Positions 29,072 to 37,837 of a stretch of 64,000 nucleotides of DNA are shown here, piece after piece; the first letter of the stretch is position 1, and each line of letters begins with the position of its first letter. This stretch comes from Geopsychrobacter electrodiphilus DSM 16401 (GTDB lineage Bacteria; Desulfobacterota; Desulfuromonadia; Desulfuromonadales; Geopsychrobacteraceae): the NCBI RefSeq assembly GCF_000384395.1, contig NZ_ARWE01000001.1, positions 3,508,501-3,572,500 on the forward strand, given 5' to 3'. Under the pieces are notes generated by a model. The model worked only from the letters and a program-made list of their open reading frames with translations. It ran no database searches and was not told the origin of the DNA. Position numbers and translations under genes: made by a program.

Positions 29072-29173
29072 CATATCCAGGATTATCTGTTATGCTCGGT
29101 TCCGTGGTCGGAGGGGGCTATCACTCCTCAGAACGAGCGTTCGCGCGCCGCTGGACACAGAAAAGAACGAGCT

Positions 29174-29554
29174 ATGAACGACACGACGAACTTCAAAGTT
29201 TGTCTGGTTTGCCAGACTGCCTGGCCGACGCGTGACGCCTTTATTAACGACGCTGAGGTCGGATTGATCGGCTATCAGGCCAACTTTGTCGCTCCGGAAA
29301 GAGGCCTGTTTTTATTCAACCATTCCTGTAACGGGACCCTCTCGATCGCAGTGGATGCCTTTGCCGACCTCTACGCAGGACCGGTATTCACCGAGCGAAA
29401 AACCGGTTCTGATGAATGCCCCGGCTACTGCCTGCACCAGAACAACCTGAGGCCCTGCCCGGCCACATGCGAATGCGCCTACGTTCGGGAGATTCTGCAG
29501 CTACTGTCCAGACCCGAAAAAAATCCGACCTCGTCTCTGCCAGAACCGGTTTAA
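29174..29554 (+). CDS. Small Cys-rich hypothetical protein
   Basis: A 126-residue soluble protein with no signal peptide and nine or so Cys: CLVCQTAW near the N-terminus, FLFNHSCNGTLSIAVDAFADLY in the middle and a C-terminal cluster ECPGYCLHQNNLRPCPATCECAYV. The clustered Cys suggest zinc or Fe-S binding, but the spacing matches no family I know. The ATG at 29174 follows a weak AAGAACGAG ribosome site. The Cache sensor 102 bp downstream may be co-transcribed and also ends in a Cys-rich module. Confidence 0.6.
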   Translation: MNDTTNFKVCLVCQTAWPTRDAFINDAEVGLIGYQANFVAPERGLFLFNHSCNGTLSIAVDAFADLYAGPVFTERKTGSDECPGYCLHQNNLRPCPATCECAYVREILQLLSRPEKNPTSSLPEPV

Positions 29555-29656
29555 TTTACTTTTCCGGTTCATTACCTTACCCTTCTGTTTCGAACTTGGT
29601 ATGATCTCGGAACAACTGCTATTGATCGAGTTTTTATTTTGGTTTGGAAGGAATCC

Positions 29657-30790
29657 ATGGCCCGTAAAAATCAGCGGCTCATTCTCACAATCAGCCTGCT
29701 GCTGGTTGTCGGGTTTTTACTCACCAGTCTTGCCAGCTTCTTCGTTTCGCGTGCTTCACTCCGGCAGCAGATCACTCAAAGCACCCTGCCGCTGACCAGC
29801 GACACCATCTATTCAGAAATTCAGCGCGACCTCTTAAAGCCGATTTTCATCTCATCCCTGATGGCCCAGGATACCTTCTTGCGCGACTGGGTTCTTGCAG
29901 GGGAAAAAGCCCCCACGGCTATGACCCGCTACCTCAAGGAAATCCAGGAGCGTTATCAGACTGAAACCAGTTTTTTCATCTCGGAGAAGACAGGCACCTA
30001 TTATCAGGCCAAAGGAATTCTCAAACATATTTCGCCCGACAATAAACGCGACGCCTGGTATTTCCGGGTGCGCAACATGGCCGCTGATTATGAAGTCAAC
30101 ATTGATCAGGACATGGCCAATCTCGACACCATGACGGTCTTCATCAATTATAAGGTCTTCGACTTTTCGGGAAAATTTATCGGCGCCACGGGAGTAGGGC
30201 TGACGGTCAATTCGGTCAAAACCCTGCTCGACAGCTATCAGCAGAAATACGGGCGCGAAGTTTATTTTATTGATCGGAAAGGCGCTGTAACCTTGCATAG
30301 CGACAATTTTCCGGAGGGGATCACGACCCTGTCGATGAAACCTGGAATCTCGTCCCTGAAAGATGCCATCCTTACCTCTGAGAATGGCGTCTTTTCGTTC
30401 CAGAACCAGGGGAGCAGGGTCCATCTCAATTCGCGTTTCATCCCCGAATTTAACTGGTACCTGCTGGTCGAGCAGAATGAAGATGCTGCACTCAGCAGTA
30501 TCTATAAAACTCTGGTCATCAACCTGCTGATCTGCGCGGCACTAACCGCAATTGTGCTCTTTTTGACCCACTTGACCATCAAGTCTTACCAGTCCCGGAT
30601 TGAAACCCTGCGCGGCATCGTGCCGATCTGCGCCTTTTGCAAAAAAGTTCGTGACGACCAGGGCTACTGGAACCAGGTCGAAGCTTATATCGAAAAGCAC
30701 TCCGAAGCCGAATTTTCTCACTCCTACTGCCCTGACTGTGTCGATAAAAACTTTCCACAATACGCAGACAAGATCAATAAGCGCTCGTGA
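29657..30790 (+). CDS. Membrane Cache-domain sensor with C-terminal Cys motif
   Basis: A 377-residue protein: a helix at about 9-30, a periplasmic double-Cache domain (about 35-285; TSFFISEKTGTYYQAKG, RDAWYFRVRNM, GVGLTVNSVKTLL), a second helix (about 290-312), and a short cytoplasmic tail with VPICAFCKKVRDDQGYWNQV ... HSYCPDCV. That Cys tail (two CxxC pairs) is found at the ends of many sensors with PAS or GGDEF domains. There is no kinase, cyclase or methyl-accepting domain, so the output is unclear; the Cys pairs may bind a metal and recruit a partner. Start 29657 is chosen for GGAAGGA at 4 nt spacing. Confidence 0.82.
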   Translation: MARKNQRLILTISLLLVVGFLLTSLASFFVSRASLRQQITQSTLPLTSDTIYSEIQRDLLKPIFISSLMAQDTFLRDWVLAGEKAPTAMTRYLKEIQERYQTETSFFISEKTGTYYQAKGILKHISPDNKRDAWYFRVRNMAADYEVNIDQDMANLDTMTVFINYKVFDFSGKFIGATGVGLTVNSVKTLLDSYQQKYGREVYFIDRKGAVTLHSDNFPEGITTLSMKPGISSLKDAILTSENGVFSFQNQGSRVHLNSRFIPEFNWYLLVEQNEDAALSSIYKTLVINLLICAALTAIVLFLTHLTIKSYQSRIETLRGIVPICAFCKKVRDDQGYWNQVEAYIEKHSEAEFSHSYCPDCVDKNFPQYADKINKRS

Positions 30791-30937
30791 TGAGGGTGGC
30801 CAGGGCACGCCGATTCAAACTCAATAGTTCCAGACCTCATTCTATTTAAACCTTGCATCTCCCCCGGCAACCGACTAAGGTCGGCGTCTTTTGCTTTACC
30901 ACTTCTGTTACAAATCCCCCCCTTTTGAGGACAATAA

Positions 30938-32467
30938 ATGTACGAATTTCTCGTCAATAAGACGGCTAGCTACAAAAATGACATTCTCTCCGGCCTGACA
31001 GTTTCGCTGGCGCTGGTACCCGAAGCGGTCGCTTTCGCCTTCGTCGCCGGTGTTCAGCCCCTGGTCGGTCTTTATGCCGCCTTTATGGTCGGACTGATCA
31101 CCGCGGTTCTGGGTGGCCGACCGGGGATGATCTCCGGGGCGACCGGTGCGCTGGCGGTGGTGATGATCGACCTGGTCGCCACGCATGGCGTCGAGTATCT
31201 GTTTGCGACCGTGGTGCTGATGGGGATCATCCAGATCAGTGCCGGGGTGCTGCGTCTGGGCAAGTTTATCCGCCTGATTCCGCATCCGGTGATGCTTGGT
31301 TTTGTCAACGGTCTGGGGATTGTCATCTTTCTCGCCCAACTCGGCCAGTTCAAAATCGCCGACAAGGACAACGTACTGCATTGGATGCAGGACCCGCCGC
31401 TCTATTTGATGCTCGGCCTTGTCGCCCTTACCATGGCGATCATCATCCTTCTCCCTAAACTCACCAAAGCCGTCCCCGCTGCCCTGGTCGCGATATTGGT
31501 GGTCACCGCGCTGGTCCATGGTTTCGGCCTTGACACCCGCACCGTCGGCGACCTCGCTTCATTAGCCGGAGGCCTGCCGGACTTTCATATCCCGATGGTG
31601 GTTCTAACCCTGGACAGCATCAAAATCATCCTCCCCTACGCGATAATCCTCGCCGCCATCGGCCTGATCGAATCGTTGATGACCCTGACCTTGATCGACG
31701 AAGTCACCGAAACCCGTGGTCGCGGCAACCGCGAATGCATCGGTCAAGGCGTCGCCAATGTCGTGACCGGTTTCTTCGGTGGCATGGGCGGTTGCGCCAT
31801 GATTGGTCAGAGCATCATCAACGTCAATTCGGGTGGACGCGGACGCCTATCAGGGATTGCGGCGGTGCTCTTTCTGCTCAGCTACATTCTCTTCGCTTCG
31901 GATCTGATCGAGATGATTCCGCTGGCCGCACTGATCGGCGTGATGTTTATGGTGGTAGTCGGAACCTTCGCCTGGTCGAGCCTGCGCATCCTGCATAAGA
32001 TCCCTCTTACAGATGCCCTGGTCCTGGTCCTGGTTTCAGCGGTCACCGTCTTTACCGATCTGGCCATCGCCGTCGCCATCGGTGTGATCGTATCGGCGCT
32101 GGTCTTCGCCTGGCAGAACGCGCGGCGCATCTATGCTGAAATTTCAACGGAAGCAAACGGGACAAAAACCTATTGCCTGCATGGCCCCCTGTTCTTCGGC
32201 TCGGTCCGTTCTTTCCACGATCAATTCACTCCGGCAGACGATCCCGACGAAGTGGTTATCGACTTTCAGCGCTCACGCGTCTGCGACCATTCGGGGCTCG
32301 AAGCGGTCAGCAGCCTCACCGAACGCTATCTGGGGCAGGGGAAGAAACTGCGCTTGAAACACCTGAGCGCCGAATGCCGTACCCTGCTCAGCAACGCCGG
32401 AAGCATGATTGAGGTCAACGTCATCGAAGACCCGCGCTACCGCGTGGCGCTGGATGAACTAGCCTGA
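30938..32467 (+). CDS. SulP-family anion transporter with STAS domain
   Basis: A 509-residue inner-membrane anion transporter. The opening [21 protein letters not shown] and [32 protein letters not shown] are the SulP signature; the C-terminal STAS domain (about 405-505; [21 protein letters not shown]) is cytoplasmic. Family members carry sulphate, bicarbonate or other anions; the substrate is undetermined. A clear terminator follows. Confidence 0.93.
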   Translation: MYEFLVNKTASYKNDILSGLTVSLALVPEAVAFAFVAGVQPLVGLYAAFMVGLITAVLGGRPGMISGATGALAVVMIDLVATHGVEYLFATVVLMGIIQISAGVLRLGKFIRLIPHPVMLGFVNGLGIVIFLAQLGQFKIADKDNVLHWMQDPPLYLMLGLVALTMAIIILLPKLTKAVPAALVAILVVTALVHGFGLDTRTVGDLASLAGGLPDFHIPMVVLTLDSIKIILPYAIILAAIGLIESLMTLTLIDEVTETRGRGNRECIGQGVANVVTGFFGGMGGCAMIGQSIINVNSGGRGRLSGIAAVLFLLSYILFASDLIEMIPLAALIGVMFMVVVGTFAWSSLRILHKIPLTDALVLVLVSAVTVFTDLAIAVAIGVIVSALVFAWQNARRIYAEISTEANGTKTYCLHGPLFFGSVRSFHDQFTPADDPDEVVIDFQRSRVCDHSGLEAVSSLTERYLGQGKKLRLKHLSAECRTLLSNAGSMIEVNVIEDPRYRVALDELA

Positions 32468-32486
32468 CAGGCATTCAATGATGAGA

Positions 32487-32524
32487 AAAGGCCACCTCGA
32501 ACTATTCGGGGTGGCCTTTATTTG
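32487..32524 (+). terminator. Terminator of the SulP gene
   Basis: AAAGGCCACC (32487-32496) pairs with GGTGGCCTTT (32510-32519), followed by ATTTG. It lies 20 bp past the stop codon and just before the insertion element. Confidence 0.88.
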
Positions 32525-32658
32525 GGCTTTGTTAGTGATTTGTACTGCAGCTGGAGCCCCCTGTGCTATTAACCCTAAGGTGAAGCAAGACCCCCCTGTG
32601 CCAGCATAGTTGTCGCCTCTAGCTAAACTCAACACTATTGGGGGCAGTTAGGTGGCAC

Positions 32659-33174
32659 ATGTATTCCAAAGCGTTCAGAGCCTTGATGGTTAGGAAGATG
32701 GCAGATCCAAACGGACCTGGCCCAATGTCTATTGCCAAGGACATTGGCGTCTCACGAAGCACCCTCTATCGATGGGCGGGTGAAACTGATACCGTAGATG
32801 TTGCTGCTCTCCCTGACCCGCCCTCATTCTCCAAATCCATGCAGAGGATGTCCAGCATGAAACGACCGCAAGATTGGAGTCCTGAAGAGAAACTGGCTGC
32901 TGTGCTTGAGGCGACTTCCCTTTCAGAGGAAGATCTTGGTCCCTTCTTGCGCAGTCGGGGCTTACATGAAGCCCATTTGCAACAGTGGCATGAGCAGATA
33001 CTGGTAGGACTTGAACCAGCCCCAACAACACGTGTTGTCAGAAAACGCATTCAGGAACTCGAGAAAGAACTCAATCGCAAAGATAAGGCTTTGGCTGAAG
33101 CTGCGGCTTTGCTGGTTCTCAAAAAAAAAGCCCAGGACATTTGGGGGGACGAGGACGACGACACGACCCTGTAG
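32659..33174 (+). CDS. IS3-family transposase OrfA
   Basis: A 171-residue helix-turn-helix protein (ISRSTLYRW-like DIGVSRSTLYRWAGET near residue 38, DWSPEEKLAAVLEA near residue 73) ending in a leucine-zipper-like heptad helix (RKRIQELEKELNRKDKALAEAAALL). It binds the inverted repeats. The run of nine A at 33121-33129 near its end is a slippery site; a -1 shift there enters the OrfB frame and makes the OrfAB transposase. Confidence 0.92.
   Translation: MYSKAFRALMVRKMADPNGPGPMSIAKDIGVSRSTLYRWAGETDTVDVAALPDPPSFSKSMQRMSSMKRPQDWSPEEKLAAVLEATSLSEEDLGPFLRSRGLHEAHLQQWHEQILVGLEPAPTTRVVRKRIQELEKELNRKDKALAEAAALLVLKKKAQDIWGDEDDDTTL
33121..33129 (+). promoter_or_regulatory. A9 slippery site for -1 translational frameshift
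   Basis: Nine A followed by G (reads as AAAAAAG) at the end of OrfA. The upstream frame is phase 1 and the OrfB frame is phase 0, so a -1 shift joins them; the OrfB frame is open through the site. Confidence 0.75.
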
Positions 33175-34235
33175 CGAGAAAGAAGGTGCTAGCCCTAATC
33201 GAGCAAGCAGTGCGCTGTGGAGCCAGGTTGGAGCCCGCCGCTCGGATGCTCGGGTTAACAGCCCGAACTGTACAGCGATGGCGAGGTCAGCATGGTGGCT
33301 ACGACCGACGCAATGGTCCAAAGGTCACACCAGCGAACAAGCTGTCCTCTTCAGAACGACAACAGGTCCTGTCAGTGTCCAATTCCCTGGGGTATCGAGA
33401 CCTCTCTCCTCGGCAGATCGTCCCCCGCCTGGCTGATAAAGGGCAGTATATCGCTTCGGAATCGACCTTCTACCGCATTTTGCGAGCTGAAGGTCAATTA
33501 GCGCATCGGGAACGCTGCCGACCAGTCAAGCATCGTCGCCCAAAGGAGAAAAAAGCAACCGGCCCATGCCAGGTGTGGTCCTGGGATATCTCCTATCTCA
33601 GATCAATAGTGAGGGGCCAGTTCTTCTATTTGTACCTGATTCTCGACATCTGGAGCCGTAAGATCATGGCGGCAACGGTCTTTTCCGTGGAGGGAGACCA
33701 GAATGCCTCTTTGTTGTTCATGGATGTGATTTGCAATCACAATATAAACCCCGAAGGGCTGATCCTGCATTCTGACAACGGCAGTCCAATGAAGGGATCG
33801 ACGATGTTGGCAACCCTTCAGCGCCTGGGTGTGATGCCTTCTTTTAGTCGGCCTAGTGTCAGCAATGACAACCCTTTCTCGGAGTCGCTGTTCCGCACTT
33901 TGAAGTATCGACCGGAATACCCCTCGCACCCTTTTGCGTCTGTACAACAGGCACAGCAATGGGTTGATCGATTCGTTCTTTGGTACAACACCGAACATCG
34001 GCACAGCGAGATCCGCTTCGTGACTCCGGATGAACGTCACTACGGGCAGGAAAAAGCCATTCTAGATAAACGCAAAGAAGTTTACGAGCTGGCTAGACAA
34101 AAGACCCCTAGCCGTTGGACTCAGCAGACCCGCAACTGGAAACCGATTGAAATTGTTGTGCTAAACCCGGCACCCGAAAGGCCCTCCGAAGAGGGCCTCC
34201 GAAGAGGGCCTCAACATAGCGATATAATTAAATGA
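33141..34235 (+). CDS. IS3-family transposase OrfB (DDE catalytic part)
   Basis: A 364-residue integrase-core segment, expressed mainly as the OrfAB fusion. The N-terminal HTH (ARMLGLTARTVQRW) is followed by the HTH_21-like SPRQIVPRLADKGQY region and the rve core with D (WSWDISYL), D (LHSDNGSPMKG) and E (NPFSESLFRTLKYRPEYP). The TTG at 33141 is only nominal. The last 20 codons contain a tandem GAAGAGGGCCTC duplication next to a hairpin-forming AGGCCCTC. Confidence 0.92.
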   Translation: MGGRGRRHDPVARKKVLALIEQAVRCGARLEPAARMLGLTARTVQRWRGQHGGYDRRNGPKVTPANKLSSSERQQVLSVSNSLGYRDLSPRQIVPRLADKGQYIASESTFYRILRAEGQLAHRERCRPVKHRRPKEKKATGPCQVWSWDISYLRSIVRGQFFYLYLILDIWSRKIMAATVFSVEGDQNASLLFMDVICNHNINPEGLILHSDNGSPMKGSTMLATLQRLGVMPSFSRPSVSNDNPFSESLFRTLKYRPEYPSHPFASVQQAQQWVDRFVLWYNTEHRHSEIRFVTPDERHYGQEKAILDKRKEVYELARQKTPSRWTQQTRNWKPIEIVVLNPAPERPSEEGLRRGPQHSDIIK

Positions 34236-34287
34236 GGTGACAACTATCTTGACACCCGCCGAGACCCCATTATTGAGCAACTTATAG

Positions 34288-34324
34288 GAAAGCCCCGGTC
34301 TGTATAAACAAGCGGGGGCTTTCT
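34288..34324. terminator. Terminator-like hairpin right of the IS
   Basis: AAAGCCCC (34289-34296) pairs with GGGGCTTT (34315-34322). It lies about 200 bp beyond the 3' end of the minus-strand nitrilase gene and just outside the IS; it could terminate either direction. Confidence 0.55.
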
Positions 34325-34520
34325 TGTGTTTCAAATCGTGACTTATGAGAAGGGACAGATCTTCTCTTCACCGAGTCTCCAGACCGACAATTCAGAAGAT
34401 CCTTACTCTCAATGAAGGACCTCAGTATGTTAGATGTTAATACAAATTTATCCCTGTTGCCTTGAAGAAATATTCTCATCAGATAATTGCCCATGATTTA
34501 ATTTCGCCAAAGTTACTGAT

Positions 34521-35642
34521 TTAATCTTCTATACGTTGCCAACTGTTGTTTACTGTTTTAAAGATCCCTTGGACTTTCAGCGGTGCACGAGTGGTTCGGG
34601 GGTCAAACTCGTGAAGCATCGGTAAGCTGAAATAGTACAGCCTTGTTGCTGCCCCGAAACGTAGACGGCAGACCGGTAAGCCATTAAAATCATCAACTTG
34701 GTACTCGGGGGTGCCTGCCGTTAAAATTTTGTGGCTTTTATGAAAAAGAACTGACGAATGGCCAAAGCTAAATGATTCCTTTTTGGGTAGTCCACTCGTC
34801 TCTGCCGAGGTATTGCAAAACACGGTGATCGTATTTCGGACTCCAGGCGTATACTGCATATATTCGCCATAAAAACCATTAACTACGTCACGAAATGCCG
34901 TGTGTTCGGGTTTTGGATTGCATTCCAAAACCATCAGCAGATCAAGTTGTTGGCGACTATTAAAAAATAAATGATTGGCTTTGTCGACTATTGCGCTGAT
35001 GTTCGACTGGTAAAGGTCACGGTAAATATAATCGAAGCAGATCAGGCTCATGAAATGTAAGCTGTTCGGCTGACAATGGAACAGTGGGAAAACCTTCCCT
35101 CGGTAGAGGTTGTGCAGTGAATCAAGGTGCTCTTCCCCGACATACGGATGACTTTTGGCCTGCATGAACACCCTTAACCTGCCATCATTTTCCTTGACCG
35201 CGGTAATGCTCCAGTTGGTTGGAAGTTCATTGCTGTCACCGCTATCGAGATCCTGAATGACCGAAGCCAGTGCTTCAGGGTTGTCATTAGGGTAGCGCTC
35301 CAGAAACTCCCGGTACTTCACCAGTGGCACATGGTCCACCCCAAAAAACGTCACTGTATTTGGCCGGAATCTTTCTTTTATGAATGCCAGGGCACTGTCA
35401 ACATATTCGCCCGAAATAGCCGCTTCTGGAAGAGCCAGAAAATGGCATTTTTTCAAGTTCCCGTCACCCGTAGCAACGAGTTCGAAGACCGCCTTCACTT
35501 CCTCCCACTTATTTTTAGGGTTGGCCAGTCGACAGGAAAAATCGGCCAAGCCCAAATGATTGGGAATCTGGCAAACCATGTAGTGCAAAGGATCGCCAAG
35601 AGGCAGGTCGATATTGATTTGTTTTTCGATGATTTCAAACAT
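34521..35642 (-). CDS. Stand-alone nitrilase-superfamily (carbon-nitrogen hydrolase-like) protein
   Basis: A 373-residue protein I read as nitrilase-like from a plausible Glu-Lys-Cys triad: E73 in ALPEAAISG, K163 in MQAKSHPYVG and C202 in LICFDYIY. The triad spacing is longer than in classic nitrilases, with inserts. Its start at 35642 has GGGAGA 7 nt upstream. The region is AT-richer than the rest of the window and lies beside an IS, suggesting acquisition by transfer. No pathway partner is visible. Nitrilase-like domains of atypical length occur in some phage-defence genes (with reverse transcriptases), but no such partner is here, so the function stays open. Confidence 0.65.
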   Translation of the reverse strand: MFEIIEKQINIDLPLGDPLHYMVCQIPNHLGLADFSCRLANPKNKWEEVKAVFELVATGDGNLKKCHFLALPEAAISGEYVDSALAFIKERFRPNTVTFFGVDHVPLVKYREFLERYPNDNPEALASVIQDLDSGDSNELPTNWSITAVKENDGRLRVFMQAKSHPYVGEEHLDSLHNLYRGKVFPLFHCQPNSLHFMSLICFDYIYRDLYQSNISAIVDKANHLFFNSRQQLDLLMVLECNPKPEHTAFRDVVNGFYGEYMQYTPGVRNTITVFCNTSAETSGLPKKESFSFGHSSVLFHKSHKILTAGTPEYQVDDFNGLPVCRLRFGAATRLYYFSLPMLHEFDPRTTRAPLKVQGIFKTVNNSWQRIED

Positions 35643-36149
35643 CACAAAATCTCCCAAAAGATCTTAGATTGGTGTCGTCACAAGCGTTAACTGTCGATAA
35701 ATTCGTGAATTTTTTCAGAAACATTCTTTAATTTAACAGCTATCGTTATTCACGTTCCACCAGAGCCTAAAGAGGTGACACCGGTTCTTCGGGTTGTTTC
35801 CAACAGTAAGTCATCATTGATTTTCAAACAAGTGAAGGGGGGATAACATCTAAAAGATTGTAAGTTTTAACTGGGGGGGGAACGTCTTGGATTTTGTACT
35901 GCATTGTTTTCGAGACCAAAATCTGATTGGTTTTAAGGTTACAAAATACCCTGAGATTCGAGAAAGCACCCATCGCAATCGGTTCATGCCATACTGCTAG
36001 CCATCGATTGCCACGAAGAACATGGTGAGCGGGTCAGCATCAAAAGAGTCCGTGAGCTACGCAACAATATTCGCAATAAGACCGCAGCTTAGGCCCGCCA
36101 GATATCATTGGCCTGGAGTTCGGGGCCTTTGCAACTTCTTAACCGGAGA
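35643..36149. other. AT-rich intergenic region (about 510 bp) with a possible gene remnant
   Basis: No intact gene. A run of eight G near 35873-35880 stands out. Around 35980-36092 one plus frame reads without stop as HAILLAIDCHEEHGERVS then IKRVRELRNNIRNKTAA and a stop codon, with higher GC than its surroundings; this could be the tail of a lost gene or transposase, but no family is recognised. Confidence 0.4.
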
Positions 36150-36428
36150 CTACTGACTTTTTTTAACTTTTGTGTGATAAACGTGTCTTACGTGTATCAA
36201 GCTCGCTAGTTTTAATACCGGCTTTATCAATAACTGCACACTGCCAACGATAAACAGCCAAGTGCCACGCTCCACCAAGGAATTTGAAAGAAAGAAAAAA
36301 CTTCCTACCAAAAACCAGATTGCGATCAAAAGATCATTTATCGCTCCTACAGCCTCATATCTGCGTTGAACAATTACATGTTCTCGACCTAAATCAAATT
36401 CCATACTTAGACTTTCGTGCTCGCTCAT
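36150..36428 (-). CDS. YrhK-like small membrane protein
   Basis: A 92-residue protein with two predicted helices (INDLLIAIWFLVGSFFFL and WLFIVGSVQLLIKPVLKL). The arrangement RRYEAVGAINDLLIAIWFLVG matches the YrhK-like domain seen in small bacterial membrane proteins. AAGGAGAAAA precedes the ATG. It lies at the edge of the AT-rich patch, 15 bp downstream of a glycosyltransferase gene on the same strand. Function unknown. Confidence 0.65.
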   Translation of the reverse strand: MSEHESLSMEFDLGREHVIVQRRYEAVGAINDLLIAIWFLVGSFFFLSNSLVERGTWLFIVGSVQLLIKPVLKLASLIHVRHVYHTKVKKSQ

Positions 36429-36443
36429 TTTTCTCCTTAATCC

Positions 36444-37460
36444 TTAGTCAGCCGCGCCGCGCAATACTTCTTCGAGCAAATCGCCTAACCGCTCCCCTTC
36501 AATTTCAGCCGAGAAGCTCAGGAGATCAGGACGACTCAAGCGTTGCCGCAGGGTCGGTTCGGTAATCAATCTGAGCGCCTGGCGCTCAAAATCAAGGTCG
36601 TCGTCAAACACCAGGCCATTGTCCTCAGGCCGCACAACGCTGGCGTTTCCGGGGATATTGCGCGCTAGAATCGGACGCCCGAGGCTGGCAGCTTCGACCA
36701 GGGCGTTAGGCACCCCTTCGGAGGTTGAATTATTCAGAATCAAATCAGACTGCAGCAGCACATCGGGCATCGCAGCATAGGGAATCTCGCCCAGATAGTA
36801 AGTGCGTGGCTGCATTTGGAGTGCGGCGAAGAATTGAGCGGCATATTCAGTATCGAGAACCGGGCCACAAAATGCCAGATGCAAGTTCGGAGTGCACTTC
36901 AGCAGACCTCTCGCCATCTTCGCCAGTTCAAGGCTCCCCTTCACCGGGCGCAGACTGCCGGGGTGCAACATCAACAGATCTTCTGCAGAGAGTCCGAGGT
37001 TACTCCGCAAGGGATAACCGGCGGCGCCAAGCACAATCCCTGGGGGCAACAGCTTTAACTTGGCGATCCAGGGATTATTTGTCTCCTGCAGACCACTGAA
37101 AGCAATAGGGTTCTGCACGATAACAGCGCTGGCTCCAGTCAGGGTTCGATTGATAATTAACGCGCGCTCCGGGTTATTCAGGTCACGGTTGAGATCGGTA
37201 CCGGTCAGCAGCACGGCGTAGGGGATATCGAACTGCGCCTGACTCAGCAACCAGGGCTTCCCGCTGCGATAGGCATGCAGCAGCAGAACGATGTCCGGCG
37301 GCGATTGCAAGGCTTCAAGAATCGGGGCAGGTTCGTTCTCGGCCACCTCAATAATGCGTATCTGCCAGCCGCGATGCGACAGGCTCAGGGCAAAACGGCT
37401 GGCGCTGACATGGTTGCCGGTGGTATGGGGTTGACGGGGGATGATGATCAGCAGATTCAT
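36444..37460 (-). CDS. Glycosyltransferase family 4-like protein
   Basis: A 338-residue GT-B glycosyltransferase. The N-terminal half has PHTTGNHVSASRFALSLSHRGW and LLTGTDLNRDL; the C-terminal half has HPGSLRPVKGSLELAKM, LGEIPYAAMPDVLLQSDLILNNSTSEGVPNALVEA with the nucleotide-sugar-binding Glu (E..PNALVEA). The LTGTD(L)xRD motif recalls the selenosugar synthase-like group (SenB), but no selenoneine partner gene is next to it. Acceptor unknown. Confidence 0.82.
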   Translation of the reverse strand: MNLLIIIPRQPHTTGNHVSASRFALSLSHRGWQIRIIEVAENEPAPILEALQSPPDIVLLLHAYRSGKPWLLSQAQFDIPYAVLLTGTDLNRDLNNPERALIINRTLTGASAVIVQNPIAFSGLQETNNPWIAKLKLLPPGIVLGAAGYPLRSNLGLSAEDLLMLHPGSLRPVKGSLELAKMARGLLKCTPNLHLAFCGPVLDTEYAAQFFAALQMQPRTYYLGEIPYAAMPDVLLQSDLILNNSTSEGVPNALVEAASLGRPILARNIPGNASVVRPEDNGLVFDDDLDFERQALRLITEPTLRQRLSRPDLLSFSAEIEGERLGDLLEEVLRGAAD

Positions 37461-37539
37461 TACGACTCGATAAATTTCAATGGGTTGTTCCGGAAGGTCC
37501 GGATCAACGACTAAGAGGTGGATAAGGCCAGGTACGCAC

Positions 37540-37567
37540 TTGCCTTTACGACCACAACGGCTATCAT
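37540..37567 (+). promoter_or_regulatory. Candidate promoter for a leaderless small gene
   Basis: TTGCCT (37540-37545), 16 bp, TATCAT (37562-37567). Transcription would begin at about 37574, exactly the ATG of the next gene, which has no properly spaced Shine-Dalgarno. Confidence 0.4.
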
Positions 37568-37573
37568 CAAGGG

Positions 37574-37783
37574 ATGATAAAGCTGATCTGGATTGGCATA
37601 TCCGCCATCATACTGCCATTTCTGGTAATGGCGCTCGAATATATCTGGGCACTGGTCTCCGGCGCAAAGGGCGAACACCTCGCTTCGGCCGGTTTCTGGG
37701 GGGTGATGCTTGGCTACTATCTGCTTCCCGTGGGAATCGTGCTGCTTGTCATCGGACTGCTCGGATGGTTAATGAAACGCTGA
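37574..37783 (+). CDS. Small two-helix membrane protein
   Basis: A 69-residue protein with two hydrophobic segments (IWIGISAIILPFLVMALEYI and GYYLLPVGIVLLVIGLLGWL) separated by a short polar loop. No family recognised. AAGGG abuts the start codon, too close to work as a normal ribosome site, so a leaderless message or a different start is possible. Downstream is a hairpin shared with the convergent DJ-1 gene. Confidence 0.55.
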   Translation: MIKLIWIGISAIILPFLVMALEYIWALVSGAKGEHLASAGFWGVMLGYYLLPVGIVLLVIGLLGWLMKR

Positions 37784-37792
37784 GGCAGAAGG

Positions 37793-37818
37793 CCGCAGCC
37801 GGGATCAACCGACTGCGG
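37793..37818. terminator. Hairpin between convergent genes
   Basis: CCGCAGCCGG (37793-37802) pairs with CCGACTGCGG (37809-37818) with one mismatch (C-A). It is placed to end both the small membrane gene and the DJ-1 gene. Confidence 0.55.
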
Positions 37819-37837
37819 CGGAGTAGACGTTCTCAGA

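Larger units (their letters stand above)
32597..34254 (+). mobile_element. IS3-family insertion sequence (about 1.66 kb)
   Basis: Two overlapping transposase frames lie between imperfect terminal inverted repeats: left 32598-32619 and right 34234-34255 match at 18 of 22 positions, with TG...CA ends. CCC flanks both ends (32594-32596, 34255-34257) and may be a 3-bp target duplication, though it sits in a C-run on the left. Both frames are intact, so the element may be active. It landed between the sulP terminator and an AT-richer accessory patch. Confidence 0.88.

Noticed and set aside
32591-32596. Firm target-site duplication of the IS3 element
   Set aside because: CCC flanks both ends but lies in a six-C run on the left, so the match could be chance.
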